A DNA stretch of 39,207 bases from DASZCR01 sp035942915 (GTDB lineage: Bacteria > Acidobacteriota > Blastocatellia > Pyrinomonadales > Pyrinomonadaceae). Each line of letters starts with the position of its first letter. Position 1 is the stretch's first letter. The notes beneath the pieces were generated by a model. That model made no database searches and had not been told where the DNA came from. It worked only from the letters and a program-made list of their open reading frames with translations. The stretch covers positions 1 through 39,207 of the forward strand of contig DASZCR010000346.1 in assembly GCA_035942915.1 (NCBI GenBank). Direction: 5' to 3'. Made by a program: the position numbers and the translations under genes. Shown here piece after piece: positions 7,704 through 16,758 of the stretch.

Positions 7704-9520
7704 GTCGTGGGGGTGCGTGGCGGTGGCGGTTGCTGTTGTTGTTGTTGTTGCTGTTGCTGCTGGCGAGTTGTGTCCGTGCCGGTCGTGGGCGTCACGACCG
7801 ATTCGGGCGGCGGTGGAAGTTCGTTCGGGGGCGGCAGGTCAGCGTTGCTGTTGGCGTCGGCGGACGGCGGGGGCGGCGTGCCGTTCTGTCTCTGTTCTTC
7901 GAGCTTCTTGAAGAGCGCCAGTTCGCGTTCGGCCTCCGTCTTCTGACGCAGGCGCGAGTAGGCGAGGAACAATTGGTAATGGACGCCGGGGTCTGATTCG
8001 TTGAGCGCGACGGCGCGCTTCAGAAGCGGCACGGCCTCCGCGTAGCGGCCGAGACGGACGAGCAGGCGGCCGAGGTCGTAATGCGCCGGATAGTGTCTGG
8101 CTTCGAGCGCGATGGCGCGCCGCAGGAGGCGTTCGGCCTCTTCGTTCTGTCCGCTCGCCGTCGCGAGATAACCGAGATTGGCGACGGCGTCAACGTTGTC
8201 GGGCTGAAGCGCGAGCGCGCGTGTGAACGCCTTGTGCGCGTCTTCGTAGAGTCCCTGACCGCGCGCGGCGTAGCCGACGAGGTAATGCACCTGCGAGACA
8301 TCGGGGAAGCGGCGCGCGGCCTGCTCGTAGACTTCGCGCGCCTGCTCGTAGCGCCTGCGACGCATGAGCGACGCGCCGAGCCGGATGTAGTAGACGAGCT
8401 TCGCAGGGTCTTGTTCGATGGCTTTGCGATAGAAGGGCGCGGCCGTCTCGAAACGCTCGTGCTTGAAGAGCTCTTCGGCGATGAGGAAGTTGGCTTCCGG
8501 GAAGTCGGGTCGCAGTTCGAGCGCCTTCTGCCAGAGGCCGAGCGCCAACTCGCTCTGCTTGCGCGCGGAGGCGACGAGGCCGAGACGGTAGAACGGCTCA
8601 GGGTTCGTCGGAGCCAGCGCCGAAGCTGCTTCGAGCGCGCGCGTCGCCTCGTCGAGCCGGTCGAGGTTGTAGAGCGCGACGCCGAGATTGTAGAGCACCT
8701 CGAAGGTTTCGGGGCGAAGCGCGTTCGTGCGCTCGAAGAGGCGCACGGCTCCGGCGTAGTCGTGCGCTTCGGCCAGTGCGAGGCCGAGCGAGAAGAGCGT
8801 GCGCGCGTCCTGTGCGCCTTCCGCTTCAATCATCGAGATGACGGGCGCGGCTTCGGACGTGCGACCGTCGCGCAGGTAAGCCGTCACGAGCATCAGCAGC
8901 ACGGGCAGTTCGCGCCTGCCCGTGAGCGGTTCGGCGGGACGACCGGCGCGGACGCCCGCGAGGCGTTCGAGCAGAGGGATGGCGCGCTTGAACTCGCCGC
9001 GCGCGACGTAAATCGCGCCGAGGTTATAGACACTCTGCGCGTGTTCGGGCGCAAGGCGCAGCACGCGCTCGAAGTTTTCCAGAGCCTGTTCGAGCCGGTT
9101 CGTGCGCGCGAGCAGGACGCCGAGATTGGCGAGCGCCGAGACGTTGCGCGGTTCGAGCCTGAGCGCCTCGCGATACTCGCTCTCTGCTTCTGCTGGACGA
9201 CCGCGCTGGTCGAGTATCGCGCCGAGCAGGTTGCGCGCGGAGGCGTCGCGCGGCGACTCTGCGACGACTTGTCGCGCCAGCGCCTCCGCCTCTGCGAGTC
9301 GTCCGGCCGCGAAATGCTCTGCGGCGGTTGCGAGCGCGGCGTTGCCGCCCTGCGCGTCGTTCTTCGGGTTCGTCTGATTCCGATTCTGATTCTGACGCGG
9401 CGGGGCGTTTCGACGCTGGCGCTGTGCGTGCGCCGAGCCGACGCAGACGACGAAGAACAACGCGCAGACGCACGCGCAGCAGGCGCGCACACGCAACGGG
9501 TGTATGAGACGAAGGCTCAT
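7700..9520 (-). CDS. Exported TPR protein with polyGln/polyPro C-terminal tail
   Basis: A 606-residue protein made mainly of tetratricopeptide repeats, which act as protein-protein interaction scaffolds. The leader (about 5-32, ending SAHA) follows the ATG at 9520; a longer open frame reaching 9877 lies inside the upstream gene and is rejected as start. After a basic/Asn/Gln linker, roughly a dozen 34-residue repeats with W/L-G-Y-A-P spacing fill about residues 55-530 (for example the repeat around ALANLGVLLARTNRLEQALE). The tail is disordered: Pro-rich, then 11 Gln and 4 Pro before the end. It overlaps the SusA-like gene by four bases and follows the unknown secreted gene by 23 bases, so belongs to the maltodextrin operon. 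A scaffold for the periplasmic enzymes is a guess from context. Confidence 0.88.
   Translation of the reverse strand: MSLRLIHPLRVRACCACVCALFFVVCVGSAHAQRQRRNAPPRQNQNRNQTNPKNDAQGGNAALATAAEHFAAGRLAEAEALARQVVAESPRDASARNLLGAILDQRGRPAEAESEYREALRLEPRNVSALANLGVLLARTNRLEQALENFERVLRLAPEHAQSVYNLGAIYVARGEFKRAIPLLERLAGVRAGRPAEPLTGRRELPVLLMLVTAYLRDGRTSEAAPVISMIEAEGAQDARTLFSLGLALAEAHDYAGAVRLFERTNALRPETFEVLYNLGVALYNLDRLDEATRALEAASALAPTNPEPFYRLGLVASARKQSELALGLWQKALELRPDFPEANFLIAEELFKHERFETAAPFYRKAIEQDPAKLVYYIRLGASLMRRRRYEQAREVYEQAARRFPDVSQVHYLVGYAARGQGLYEDAHKAFTRALALQPDNVDAVANLGYLATASGQNEEAERLLRRAIALEARHYPAHYDLGRLLVRLGRYAEAVPLLKRAVALNESDPGVHYQLFLAYSRLRQKTEAERELALFKKLEEQRQNGTPPPPSADANSNADLPPPNELPPPPESVVTPTTGTDTTRQQQQQQQQQQQPPPPRTPTT
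7730..7762 (-). repeat. CAA/CAG trinucleotide run (11 Gln codons)
   Basis: Eleven consecutive Gln codons, mostly CAA with interspersed CAG, directly before four Pro codons near the C-terminus of the TPR protein. Such short tandem triplets can expand or contract by slippage in steps that keep the frame. The mix of CAA and CAG reduces but does not abolish that tendency. Confidence 0.9.
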
Positions 9521-9543
9521 CGAAAATTCCGTCCGCCTGTTTC

Positions 9544-10197
9544 TTATCCGGCCGCTTTCGCGTTCATCGCCTGCGCGAACTTGTCTGCGTCTTCGGGCAT
9601 CACGGCGACGATTTTGCGGACGACCTCTTTGCTCGCCAGCCCGCCCTTCGTCAGCTTGCCGGAGACGAAGCCGACGCGGACGCGATAGCCTGCGGGCGTG
9701 CGCTCGTCGCGCCACCAGAACTTCTCTTTCTTGTCGTCGCTGGTGAAGCCGACGGCGTAGCGGTCGTCGCGCCGCGTCTCTCCGCCCGTGTTGGCGAAGG
9801 TGGCGGTCGAGTCGAGCAGTTTGAGGTCGTCTGTGGCGAGCGGTTTGGCGTACTCGAAGAAAATCTCTTTGACCCACTTGCCTTCGGCAAAGACGATTTG
9901 CAGATTGCCCTCGCTCAGTTTGTAGAGCACGCGCACGTCCTTGTTATCTTTGCCCTCATTCTTCTTCGCGTCGGGTCGCTCCTGTCCGGGCTTGCGCTGC
10001 GCGTTGACGAAGACGGTCTGCAACGCCGTCGGCACGTCCATCCCAATCTCGACGCCGAAGACTGCGGAGGCGTGCGCGTCTCCGACGCCGACGGGCGGCG
10101 ACTGCGCCGCGCCCTCGGCGCCGACAGACGCGGCGAGCGCGCCGCAGATGAAGAGCAATGTCAGACGAAGTGTAAGACGAAGTGTGACTGTCGGCAT
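9544..10197 (-). CDS. Secreted protein of unknown function
   Basis: A 217-residue protein I do not recognise. The N-terminus has a signal peptide (LTLLFICGALAASVGAEG). The mature part holds a segment HASAVFGVEIGMDVPTALQTVF that looks like a small alpha/beta fold seen in exported proteins with a conserved G-M-xx-xx-L pattern, followed by alternating beta strands (LQIVFAEGKWVKEIFFEYAKPL, YAVGFTSDDKKEKFWW) and a C-terminal helix rich in charged residues. There are no cysteines in the mature part and no catalytic motif. The start at 10197 has AAGGA about 10 bases upstream. It sits between two TPR genes (15 and 23 bases away) in the maltodextrin operon, so it may work with them; the function is open. 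Confidence 0.8.
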   Translation of the reverse strand: MPTVTLRLTLRLTLLFICGALAASVGAEGAAQSPPVGVGDAHASAVFGVEIGMDVPTALQTVFVNAQRKPGQERPDAKKNEGKDNKDVRVLYKLSEGNLQIVFAEGKWVKEIFFEYAKPLATDDLKLLDSTATFANTGGETRRDDRYAVGFTSDDKKEKFWWRDERTPAGYRVRVGFVSGKLTKGGLASKEVVRKIVAVMPEDADKFAQAMNAKAAG

Positions 10198-10212
10198 GCG
10201 TCGAATTCCTTC

Positions 10213-11313
10213 TCAGTTGTTGTCGGGCGGCGGGGCGTCGGTGCGGCCGCGATGCGCCTCGTGCAGTTGTTTGACGAGCGCGCTCTCGGCCTCTGCCTCC
10301 GCGCGTCTGCCGAGGCGACGATAAGCGATGGCGAGTTGATAGTGCGGCTCAGGGTTGTGCGGCGCGAGTTCGGCGGCGCGTCGCAGGTGTTCGATTGATT
10401 CGGCCGGGCGACCCGCGCGCACGAGCGCACGACCGAGATTGACGCGCGCCTCATAAAGCTCGCCGTTGAGCGCGACGGCGCGCACGAGCGCCGCGATGCC
10501 CTCTTCCATGCGCTCGCCGCCGAGTTTAACGAGCAGCACGCCCATCCCCAGATGTCCCTCGGCCACGTTCGGGTCGAGCGCGACGAGCGCGCGGTAAGCC
10601 TTCAGCGCCTCCGCGTCGTCGCCCGCCTTCTCGAAAGCTGTCGCGAGAAAGAAGTGTGCGCGCGTGTCCGACGGGCGCAAGGCGACGGCCGCGCGAAACG
10701 CCTTCGCCGCTCCGACAGGGTCGCCCGCGCCGAAGCGTGCGCGCCCCAATGCCAACTGCGCGTCGAAGTTCGACGGGGCGAGTTGCGCGGCCTCTGTGAC
10801 GGCTGCCAGAGCGCCCGTGTTGTCGCCGCGCACGGCGAGGACGACGCCGAGCAGGACGAGCGCATCGGCGCGCGCCAGACCCGCTGCGCTCTTTGTCGCC
10901 ACGCCCGAAGCGGTTGCCGGAAGACTCCTGACGGCTGCGCGTGCGAGCATCTCGGCTTCGGTCAAACGACGCAGGTTGAAGTAAGCGAGCGCGCCGCCGT
11001 AGAGCGCGTCTGCATCGTTCGGCGCGGCCTCTCTGACGGCGTCGAAGAGCTCGGAAGCTTCGCGGAAAAGTCCCGCGCGCAGCAGTTCAAATCCGGCCGT
11101 GCGCGCTTCCGTGAGAGCAGCAGCGTCGCCGGGGCGCGCGCGCACGCGCTCGATTAGAGAGGCGAGACGCGCGGACACGTCGGCGGCGGCAGAGGGCGGA
11201 GACTGCGCGCGCGTCTCGGTCGCAGAGCAGAGCGCGACGCAGAGCGCGAGTGCTCCGGCGGCGAGTGCTGACAGCGCCCGTCCTCTGAAGTCATCGGGAT
11301 GACGGCTGTTCAT
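10213..11313 (-). CDS. Exported TPR protein, first gene of the maltodextrin run
   Basis: A 366-residue protein with a signal peptide (SALAAGALALCVALCSATETRAQ) after the ATG at 11313; an open frame reaching 11439 has no signal-like start and is rejected. About eight tetratricopeptide repeats fill residues 60-350 (for example YGGALAYFNLRRLTEAEMLA and PHYQLAIAYRRLGRRAEAEA), with very high Ala/Arg content. The role is probably a periplasmic or lipid-anchored interaction scaffold; no enzymatic motif is present. It precedes the unknown gene at 9544-10197 by 15 bases and is the first gene after the TonB receptor and its hairpin, so a promoter for the operon is expected in 11314-11510. No strong ribosome binding site is visible before the ATG. 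Confidence 0.85.
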   Translation of the reverse strand: MNSRHPDDFRGRALSALAAGALALCVALCSATETRAQSPPSAAADVSARLASLIERVRARPGDAAALTEARTAGFELLRAGLFREASELFDAVREAAPNDADALYGGALAYFNLRRLTEAEMLARAAVRSLPATASGVATKSAAGLARADALVLLGVVLAVRGDNTGALAAVTEAAQLAPSNFDAQLALGRARFGAGDPVGAAKAFRAAVALRPSDTRAHFFLATAFEKAGDDAEALKAYRALVALDPNVAEGHLGMGVLLVKLGGERMEEGIAALVRAVALNGELYEARVNLGRALVRAGRPAESIEHLRRAAELAPHNPEPHYQLAIAYRRLGRRAEAEAESALVKQLHEAHRGRTDAPPPDNN

Positions 11314-11442
11314 AGCGTGCGCGCCTGTTGGCGACGGCGTTCGGCGAAAACTGCTCTTCGACAGCGGACGCGGCCGAGTCCGGCCGGACGCGTCGCGCAC
11401 TCTTCGAGTCGGGGAAGCGGGAGAATTGTTCGACTGCACGCG

Positions 11443-11472
11443 AGCTTAGCCCGACTCTTTCCTAAATCTCAA
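11443..11472 (-). promoter_or_regulatory. Possible sigma-70-like promoter for the TPR/amylase operon
   Basis: Reading the minus strand, TTGAGA (11467-11472) is followed after 18 bases by TAAGCT (11443-11448), about 130 bases before the TPR ATG at 11313. The match to the -10 consensus is weak. It is listed because it lies between the hairpin after the TonB receptor and the first operon gene, where a promoter is expected. Confidence 0.22.
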
Positions 11473-11511
11473 GCGCGCACGTCTCGCGCGAAAGAGAGGC
11501 GCTAAACGAGC

Positions 11512-11558
11512 AATCGAGTGGCGGGCAACGGTCTAAAGCCTTTGCTCGCCACTCGATT
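11512..11558 (-). terminator. Hairpin after the TonB receptor gene
   Basis: A 17-base inverted repeat (arms 11512-11528 and 11542-11558) with one G-U/mismatch position and a 13-base loop, 42 bases downstream of the TonB receptor stop. The T run after it on the minus strand is weak (CGTTTAGC), so it may be a terminator, a processing site or an mRNA end stabiliser. It would allow different expression of the receptor and the downstream operon. Confidence 0.6.
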
Positions 11559-11600
11559 CCAGTGAAGTGCCGACCGCGCTCGATTGGCCGCCGCCGCGCG

Positions 11601-14600
11601 TTAGAAGAGCAGCTTGAGTGAAAACTCAAGTTGACGCGCGCGCTGGTTGAAGACGTCGAGGCCGAAGCGGTCAACGTCGTTCAGGTTGTTAATCGGCCGG
11701 TAATGGTTGATATGGTTCAGGACGTTGTAAGCCTGAATGCGGATTTGTGCGGCGAAGTCCTCGCTAATCCAGCGCATCGGGATGTTCTTAAAGAGCGACG
11801 CATCCCAGAACTCCTGCCGCTCGCCCCGGAAGACGTTGCGGCCGAGATTGCCGAACCTCGGCCCCGTCGGAGACGAGGCGAAGATGGGCGTCGTCGCGGC
11901 GCGGAAAGCGGCGCGGTTGAGTTGGCGTCCGTTGGCGAGATTGGCGAACGGGTCGCCGACGAGGTCAGCGCGTGCGCCGTTGGCGAAGACGCTGAAGACC
12001 GGGCCGCTCTGAATCGTAATCACGTTGTTGAGTTGCCAGCCGCCGACGATGTAGTCAAGCCCCAAAGGCATATCGCTGCCGAAACGTCGGCTGCGTCCGA
12101 AGGGCAGGTCTAAGACGTTGGCGAAGGTGAAGCGGTGGCGCACGTCGAGGTCTGAGTTGCCTTTGTCGATGTCGAGACCGAGGACGGGGTTCGACGGGCC
12201 GCAGCCGGAAACGTCCGGGCCGGGGATGCAGAAGCCGCCCGGCGTGTTATCGATGGCGTGCGCCCAAGTGTAGCTCGACAGAATCGAGAGACCGTTCGAG
12301 AAGCGTTTCTCCAACTTCGTCTGCATCGAGTCGTACCACGACGAGCCGACGTTTTCGGTGAAGACAACTTGGTCGATGCCCGCGATGACGCGCGCACCGT
12401 TAGTTCCCTGTCCGAGATTACGCACGACCAGCAGGTTGCGCCCGCGCGAGCCGACGTAGCCGATTTCGGCCAGCCAGTTCGGCGCGAACTCATACTGTCC
12501 CGTCAGGTTGAACTGATGGAACATCTCCGTCCGCGCGTTCGGGTCGTTGAAGAAGACGGTCGCCCCGGCCGAAGGTGAGAAGGTCGCTCCCGTCGGCTCG
12601 GCGGTGCTGGGGAAGGGCGCGCCGGTCTGGATGTTGACGCCGGGGGCGAGCACGAGACGGTCGTAGCGTCCGCCCGCGATGAAGTTGGCGCTCAAGGGCT
12701 GCTGTCCGCTCACGTCTGTCGCGTAGAGCAGGCCGTAGCCGCCGCGCAGGACGAGTTTCTTGTCTTCGCGGAAGCCGCTGTAGGCGAAGCCGATGCGCGG
12801 GCCGAAGTTGTTCTTGTCGGTCTCCGCGCCGCCGCGTCCAAACTGCGAGCCTTCGGTCGTGCGGACGAGTTGGCCGGTCGCCGGATTGAAGTTGGCCTGA
12901 CGGTCGAAGCGTTCGGTCTGCGGCGTGAAGACATCGTAACGCAGGCCGAGATTCAAGGTCAGATTCGGATTGACCTTCCAATCGTCCTGCACGAAGAAGG
13001 AAATTTCCTTCGACGAAAGGAACGGGATACCAGCCGGGATGCCGCGACTGACTTCGGTCGGCGAATAACCGAGCAGGAAGTTGGCGAGACCCGCGCCCGC
13101 GTCCTGCGGGCCGACGACGCCGCCGAGCACGTCGAGGCGTCCGCTGAAGAAGCCATTGCGATTGAGGTTCTCGACGTTGCCATTAGCCAGCCTCACATTC
13201 GCGCCGGTCGTATAGACGATGTTGCCTTTCGAGCTACCGCTGCGTCCGGCGTCGAGGTTGACGTTCTGACGAACGCGCAGGTCGCCGCCGAACTTCAAGG
13301 TCTGGTTGCCGCGCACGACCGTCAACGTGTCGCCGAAGTAGAAGTTGTTCGACGTGAAGAAGAAGGGACCGCCGTCGCCGACAAACTCCGTGTCGGCGAG
13401 GTTCGGGCCGGTGCCCGTGATGCCGAGCAGGACTGTGCCGGAGCAGACGACGCCGCAGGTGTTGGTCTGCTGCGTGCCGAGGTCTGCGGCGTTGGTCGCG
13501 CTGAAGCCGAGCGCGCCGCCGACGCCGGGGTTGAAGATGCCGATGTTGACGCGCGTGTAACCGGCGCGCGCGTCGTTGATGACGCTGGGCGTAAAGGAGG
13601 TCGTCGCGCCGAGTGCGACCTGACGCGAGTCGCCGAACTCGTCGCCCGCGCCGAAGCCGGAGGCCAGGTCGTTGCCGTTGGGCGAAGAGCCGAGCGGGAA
13701 GTTGTTGTCGCGCAGACGGCGGTTCTTCTGCTGGCTGTAACGGCCGAAGAAGGCCGTCGTCGCGCCGAAGACGCCGCCCGTGTGGTCAATCTTCACGTCC
13801 CAACCGTTGACGTTGCTGCGCTCGGCGCGGTTACGGCGGAAGTTGTTCGTCAGCCCCGATTCGGTCGGCAAAGGATAAGCGTTCAGGTAAGCCTGCGCGA
13901 CGGGGTTGAGGAGCGCCTGCGGGATGACGTTGCCGGGGAACGGATTACCGGCCGCGTCGAAGATAGTGCCGCGCGGCAGCAGGCGCGGCCCTGCGGGCGT
14001 CTGGTAGGTGACGAGCGTGCCCGGTTCGAGCAACTCGGAGAAGTCGCCGTTGCGCATCCGCGCCGTCGGCACAGTAACGAACGGGAACTCGCCGCCGCCG
14101 AAAGCAGGCGTGCCGTTGCGCTGTCCGTTGTAGCTGAAGAAGAAGAAGCTGCGGTTGCGTCCGTCGTAGAACATCGGGCCGCCTTCACCGGGGCGCGGCA
14201 GGAAGATGGGGCCGCCGATAGTGCCGCCGAAGTTGTGCGTCACGTAGTTGGGCGGGTTCGTGTTGTTGGTCGGACGTGCGCTGCCGAAGCGTCCCTGATA
14301 GAACTCGAAGAGCGTGCCGTGAATTTCGTTCGTGCCGGACTTAAAGGTGGTCGAGATAATCGCCCCGCCCGCGCGGCCGGACTCGGCCGACGGAACGCTG
14401 GTTTCGACCTTGAACTCGGCGATGGCGTCCGGGCTTGGAAAGATACCAATCTGCCCGAACTGCGACTCGTTGTTGTCAACGCCGTCGAGCGTGAAGTTGT
14501 TGTTCGTCACGCGCGCGCCGTTGGCCGAGATGACCGAGCCGCCCGATTCGCGGAAGCGCGTCGATTCGGTCGAAGCGCCGGTCGGCTGGTCGGCTCCGGT

Positions 14601-15155
14601 GAACTGTCCGCCGCCGCCGACGACGCCCGCCACGGGACGCGTCACGCCGGGAGAGAGACCGGCCAGCAGCGTGAAGTTGCGCTGCGGGATGGGGAGGTCA
14701 ACGACCTGTCGGCCGGTAATCACGTCGCCGCGCACGCTCGTCTCACTCTCGACGAGCGGGGCTTCGGCCGTGACCGTCACCGTGCCGCCGCTGACGCCGC
14801 CCGCGCCGAGCGTCACATCGACCGGCTGACGAGCGTTCGTCTCAACCACCACCTCTTCGACGACCGCCGACTGAAAGCCGGTCGCGTCCACCGTCACGCG
14901 ATAACGACCGGGGTCGAGCGCCGCCGCCGTGTACGTGCCCTCGTCGTCGGTCATGACCTCTTTGGTCTCGCCGGTTGCGACGTTCGTGACGGTGATGCGC
15001 GCACCGCTGACGACCGCGCCGTTCGGGTCTTTAATCGTGCCGACAATCGCGCCTTTGTTGCTTTGCGCGAAGGCAGCCGCGCTCAGTGCCGCGCAGGCGA
15101 TAAACAGCGCGGCGAGCCGCATCAAGCGGCCGGTAGTTCTCCTATGTGTCATCAT
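11601..15155 (-). CDS. TonB-dependent receptor, Oar-like, with carboxypeptidase-regulatory-like N-domain
   Basis: A 1184-residue outer-membrane receptor. Leader at 1-30 (ending AAAFAQ), then a carboxypeptidase-regulatory-like beta domain (about 34-117; GAIVGTIKDPNGAVVSGARITV), a plug domain (about 128-280; VVDLPIPQRNFTLLAGLSPGV), and a long beta-barrel ending in LEFSLKLLF, the C-terminal Phe pattern of barrel assembly substrates. The size matches the Oar-like receptors abundant in Acidobacteriota. It lies directly upstream of, and codirectional with, the amylase/malQ/MFS run, so dextrin uptake is the natural guess; no SusD-like lipoprotein accompanies it. Of several ATGs, 15155 was chosen because TGAGG lies nine bases before it and the signal peptide begins soon after; 15170 and 15179 are alternatives. 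Confidence 0.92.
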   Translation of the reverse strand: MMTHRRTTGRLMRLAALFIACAALSAAAFAQSNKGAIVGTIKDPNGAVVSGARITVTNVATGETKEVMTDDEGTYTAAALDPGRYRVTVDATGFQSAVVEEVVVETNARQPVDVTLGAGGVSGGTVTVTAEAPLVESETSVRGDVITGRQVVDLPIPQRNFTLLAGLSPGVTRPVAGVVGGGGQFTGADQPTGASTESTRFRESGGSVISANGARVTNNNFTLDGVDNNESQFGQIGIFPSPDAIAEFKVETSVPSAESGRAGGAIISTTFKSGTNEIHGTLFEFYQGRFGSARPTNNTNPPNYVTHNFGGTIGGPIFLPRPGEGGPMFYDGRNRSFFFFSYNGQRNGTPAFGGGEFPFVTVPTARMRNGDFSELLEPGTLVTYQTPAGPRLLPRGTIFDAAGNPFPGNVIPQALLNPVAQAYLNAYPLPTESGLTNNFRRNRAERSNVNGWDVKIDHTGGVFGATTAFFGRYSQQKNRRLRDNNFPLGSSPNGNDLASGFGAGDEFGDSRQVALGATTSFTPSVINDARAGYTRVNIGIFNPGVGGALGFSATNAADLGTQQTNTCGVVCSGTVLLGITGTGPNLADTEFVGDGGPFFFTSNNFYFGDTLTVVRGNQTLKFGGDLRVRQNVNLDAGRSGSSKGNIVYTTGANVRLANGNVENLNRNGFFSGRLDVLGGVVGPQDAGAGLANFLLGYSPTEVSRGIPAGIPFLSSKEISFFVQDDWKVNPNLTLNLGLRYDVFTPQTERFDRQANFNPATGQLVRTTEGSQFGRGGAETDKNNFGPRIGFAYSGFREDKKLVLRGGYGLLYATDVSGQQPLSANFIAGGRYDRLVLAPGVNIQTGAPFPSTAEPTGATFSPSAGATVFFNDPNARTEMFHQFNLTGQYEFAPNWLAEIGYVGSRGRNLLVVRNLGQGTNGARVIAGIDQVVFTENVGSSWYDSMQTKLEKRFSNGLSILSSYTWAHAIDNTPGGFCIPGPDVSGCGPSNPVLGLDIDKGNSDLDVRHRFTFANVLDLPFGRSRRFGSDMPLGLDYIVGGWQLNNVITIQSGPVFSVFANGARADLVGDPFANLANGRQLNRAAFRAATTPIFASSPTGPRFGNLGRNVFRGERQEFWDASLFKNIPMRWISEDFAAQIRIQAYNVLNHINHYRPINNLNDVDRFGLDVFNQRARQLEFSLKLLF

Positions 15156-15367
15156 GGCGTTGAGCCTCATGTAGAGCATTTCCAGGGTCGGACGGTTGGC
15201 AGATTCGCCTCCGCTTTGCTGATATCGAGACTTGCCAGCGGGGACTGCACAAGACGACAAGCACGCCGGGCGGAAAGCGACAAAACGACAGATTTTGATT
15301 GGTAATGCTTAAGACTTCGAGGGAATGGGATTTCAGAGTTTGTTGCCCATCCGAACGAAGTATCTTT

Positions 15368-15397
15368 TTAATACAGATTGAGTGGGCTGTCAATCAA
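15368..15397 (-). promoter_or_regulatory. Possible promoter upstream of the TonB receptor
   Basis: On the minus strand an AT-rich patch holds TTGATT (15392-15397), an overlapping perfect TTGACA (15388-15393), and TATTAA (15368-15373), 18 and 14 bases from the two -35 candidates. It stands out from the GC-rich surroundings and lies about 215 bases before the ATG at 15155, leaving a long leader. Confidence 0.35.
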
Positions 15398-15443
15398 ATT
15401 TTTAGACGCGGCGGGCGCGTCGGAATGATGCGTGGCGCGCCGC

Positions 15444-16463
15444 TTACGGCTCCGGGTCGAAACGCTTTTTAGCCTCGTCGATGAGCAGATTGTTGCGCTC
15501 GTAGGAGAGCGGTTCTCTTCTTGCGTCGCCGGCCTCTGCCGCGCGCGGCGGATAGATGTGCGAGGTGTAGACCGGGTAGGCTTCCGTGCGCAGATGCGCG
15601 AGCATGTGATGGCCGCGCCGCACGGCGCGTTCATGTCTGAGCGCGGAGATGTCGATGGGCGCGACGACGATTCTCTCGCCCGGCCCCGGACTCGCTTCGG
15701 CCAGCAGACGACCGTCGAAATCGACCACCTGACTGCCGCCCGGCCAAGAGTAAGGCGGGTAATGTTTGAGGCTCGCGCCCTGATTGGCGGCGACGACGTA
15801 GGCCATGTTTTCCAGCGCCCGACAACGGTTGACGATTGTCCACCAATCCATCGGCGCAGTCGCGCCCCAAGGGTCCATGTAGGCAGAGACGCGCACGAGG
15901 ACTTCCGCGCCGTTGGCGGCGAGTTGACGGATGGCTTCCGGGAAGAGCCAGTCGTAGCAGACGGCGCAGCCGATGCGTCCGAGCGGGGTGTCGGCGACGG
16001 GAAAGAGCGGCTCGTCGTAGCCTTCGAGGTCGTGCGGGCTGCTGTGGACTTCGTAAGGAATCCACGTGTTGACCTTGCGGTATTTATAAAGAATGCCTTC
16101 GGGGCCGACGAGACAGGTGGTGTTGAAGACAACGCCGGGCCAGCGTGCGTCCGTCTCAAGCATGGTTCCCGTCTGGATGTAGAGTTTGTGCTCGCGCGCT
16201 TTAGCTGTGAGCAATTCCGTATGCTCGTTCGGGATGGGCACGGCCAGTTTGCGCAAAAGCTCTTTGACGGTGGCGAAGACGGGCGCGGCGTGCGCGAACT
16301 CAGGAAAGACGACGAGGCGGACGGGCAGGAAGGGCGCGGCTCCGCCGACGGCCGCATCTATCATCGCCAGCATGCGCTCGGTGTTGCGACGCATCTCGCG
16401 CCGCTCGACCGGGTTTGGCATGTCGGTCTGACAGGCGGCGACCGAATAACGTATGTGCTCCAT
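15444..16463 (-). CDS. Nitrilase-superfamily carbon-nitrogen hydrolase (amidase)
   Basis: A 339-residue cytoplasmic enzyme of the nitrilase superfamily, hydrolysing a non-peptide C-N bond through a Glu-Lys-Cys triad. All three are visible: Glu55 in VVFPEFAH, Lys130 in KYRKVNTW and Cys169 in CAVCYDWLFPEA. The segment before the nucleophile (GRIGCAVCYDW) and a long C-terminal tail after residue 290 suggest an amidase or carbamoylase-like branch rather than an aromatic nitrilase, but the substrate cannot be read from sequence. The ATG at 16463 starts directly at the conserved first strand (IRYSVAACQTD). It is divergent from the M16 protease and its stop lies 288 bases from the TonB receptor start. 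It looks like a single-gene unit. Confidence 0.92.
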   Translation of the reverse strand: MEHIRYSVAACQTDMPNPVERREMRRNTERMLAMIDAAVGGAAPFLPVRLVVFPEFAHAAPVFATVKELLRKLAVPIPNEHTELLTAKAREHKLYIQTGTMLETDARWPGVVFNTTCLVGPEGILYKYRKVNTWIPYEVHSSPHDLEGYDEPLFPVADTPLGRIGCAVCYDWLFPEAIRQLAANGAEVLVRVSAYMDPWGATAPMDWWTIVNRCRALENMAYVVAANQGASLKHYPPYSWPGGSQVVDFDGRLLAEASPGPGERIVVAPIDISALRHERAVRRGHHMLAHLRTEAYPVYTSHIYPPRAAEAGDARREPLSYERNNLLIDEAKKRFDPEP

Positions 16464-16758
16464 AAATACTGCAAATACTGCTCTGAGCGAAAAGGAATTT
16501 CAGCCGTGCGCGCAATATAACACATCGGCACAGCACATTCCCGCTCGGCGCCTCCGCGCGCTCGGCCTGCAACTGCTGCTTAAAAAATCTCAGACCGTGA
16601 TGGCGTCGAGGGCAGAGCACGCGAGTCGAAGAAATCGTCAAATTACATTGTTTCGTAAACCCTCCGTGAGCACTTCCACACGGGCAAGTTTTGTGAGAAA
16701 AAGAGTGTTACGGTCAGTCTGTCCGAAACCCATCTCTTCCCTTTTCGAGGAGTCAAAG

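Noticed and set aside
9521..9877. Extended start for the polyGln TPR protein
   Set aside because: The extension lies inside the upstream unknown gene, is Arg-rich, and the signal peptide starts at 9520.
12870..15305. 811-codon open frame on the plus strand opposite the TonB receptor
   Set aside because: Composition is Arg/Ala/Asp/Val repeats typical of the reverse frame of a GC-rich gene. The minus-strand receptor has clear domains.
16453..16758. Extended start for the M16C protease
   Set aside because: No leader there; GAGGAG and the signal peptide support 16759.
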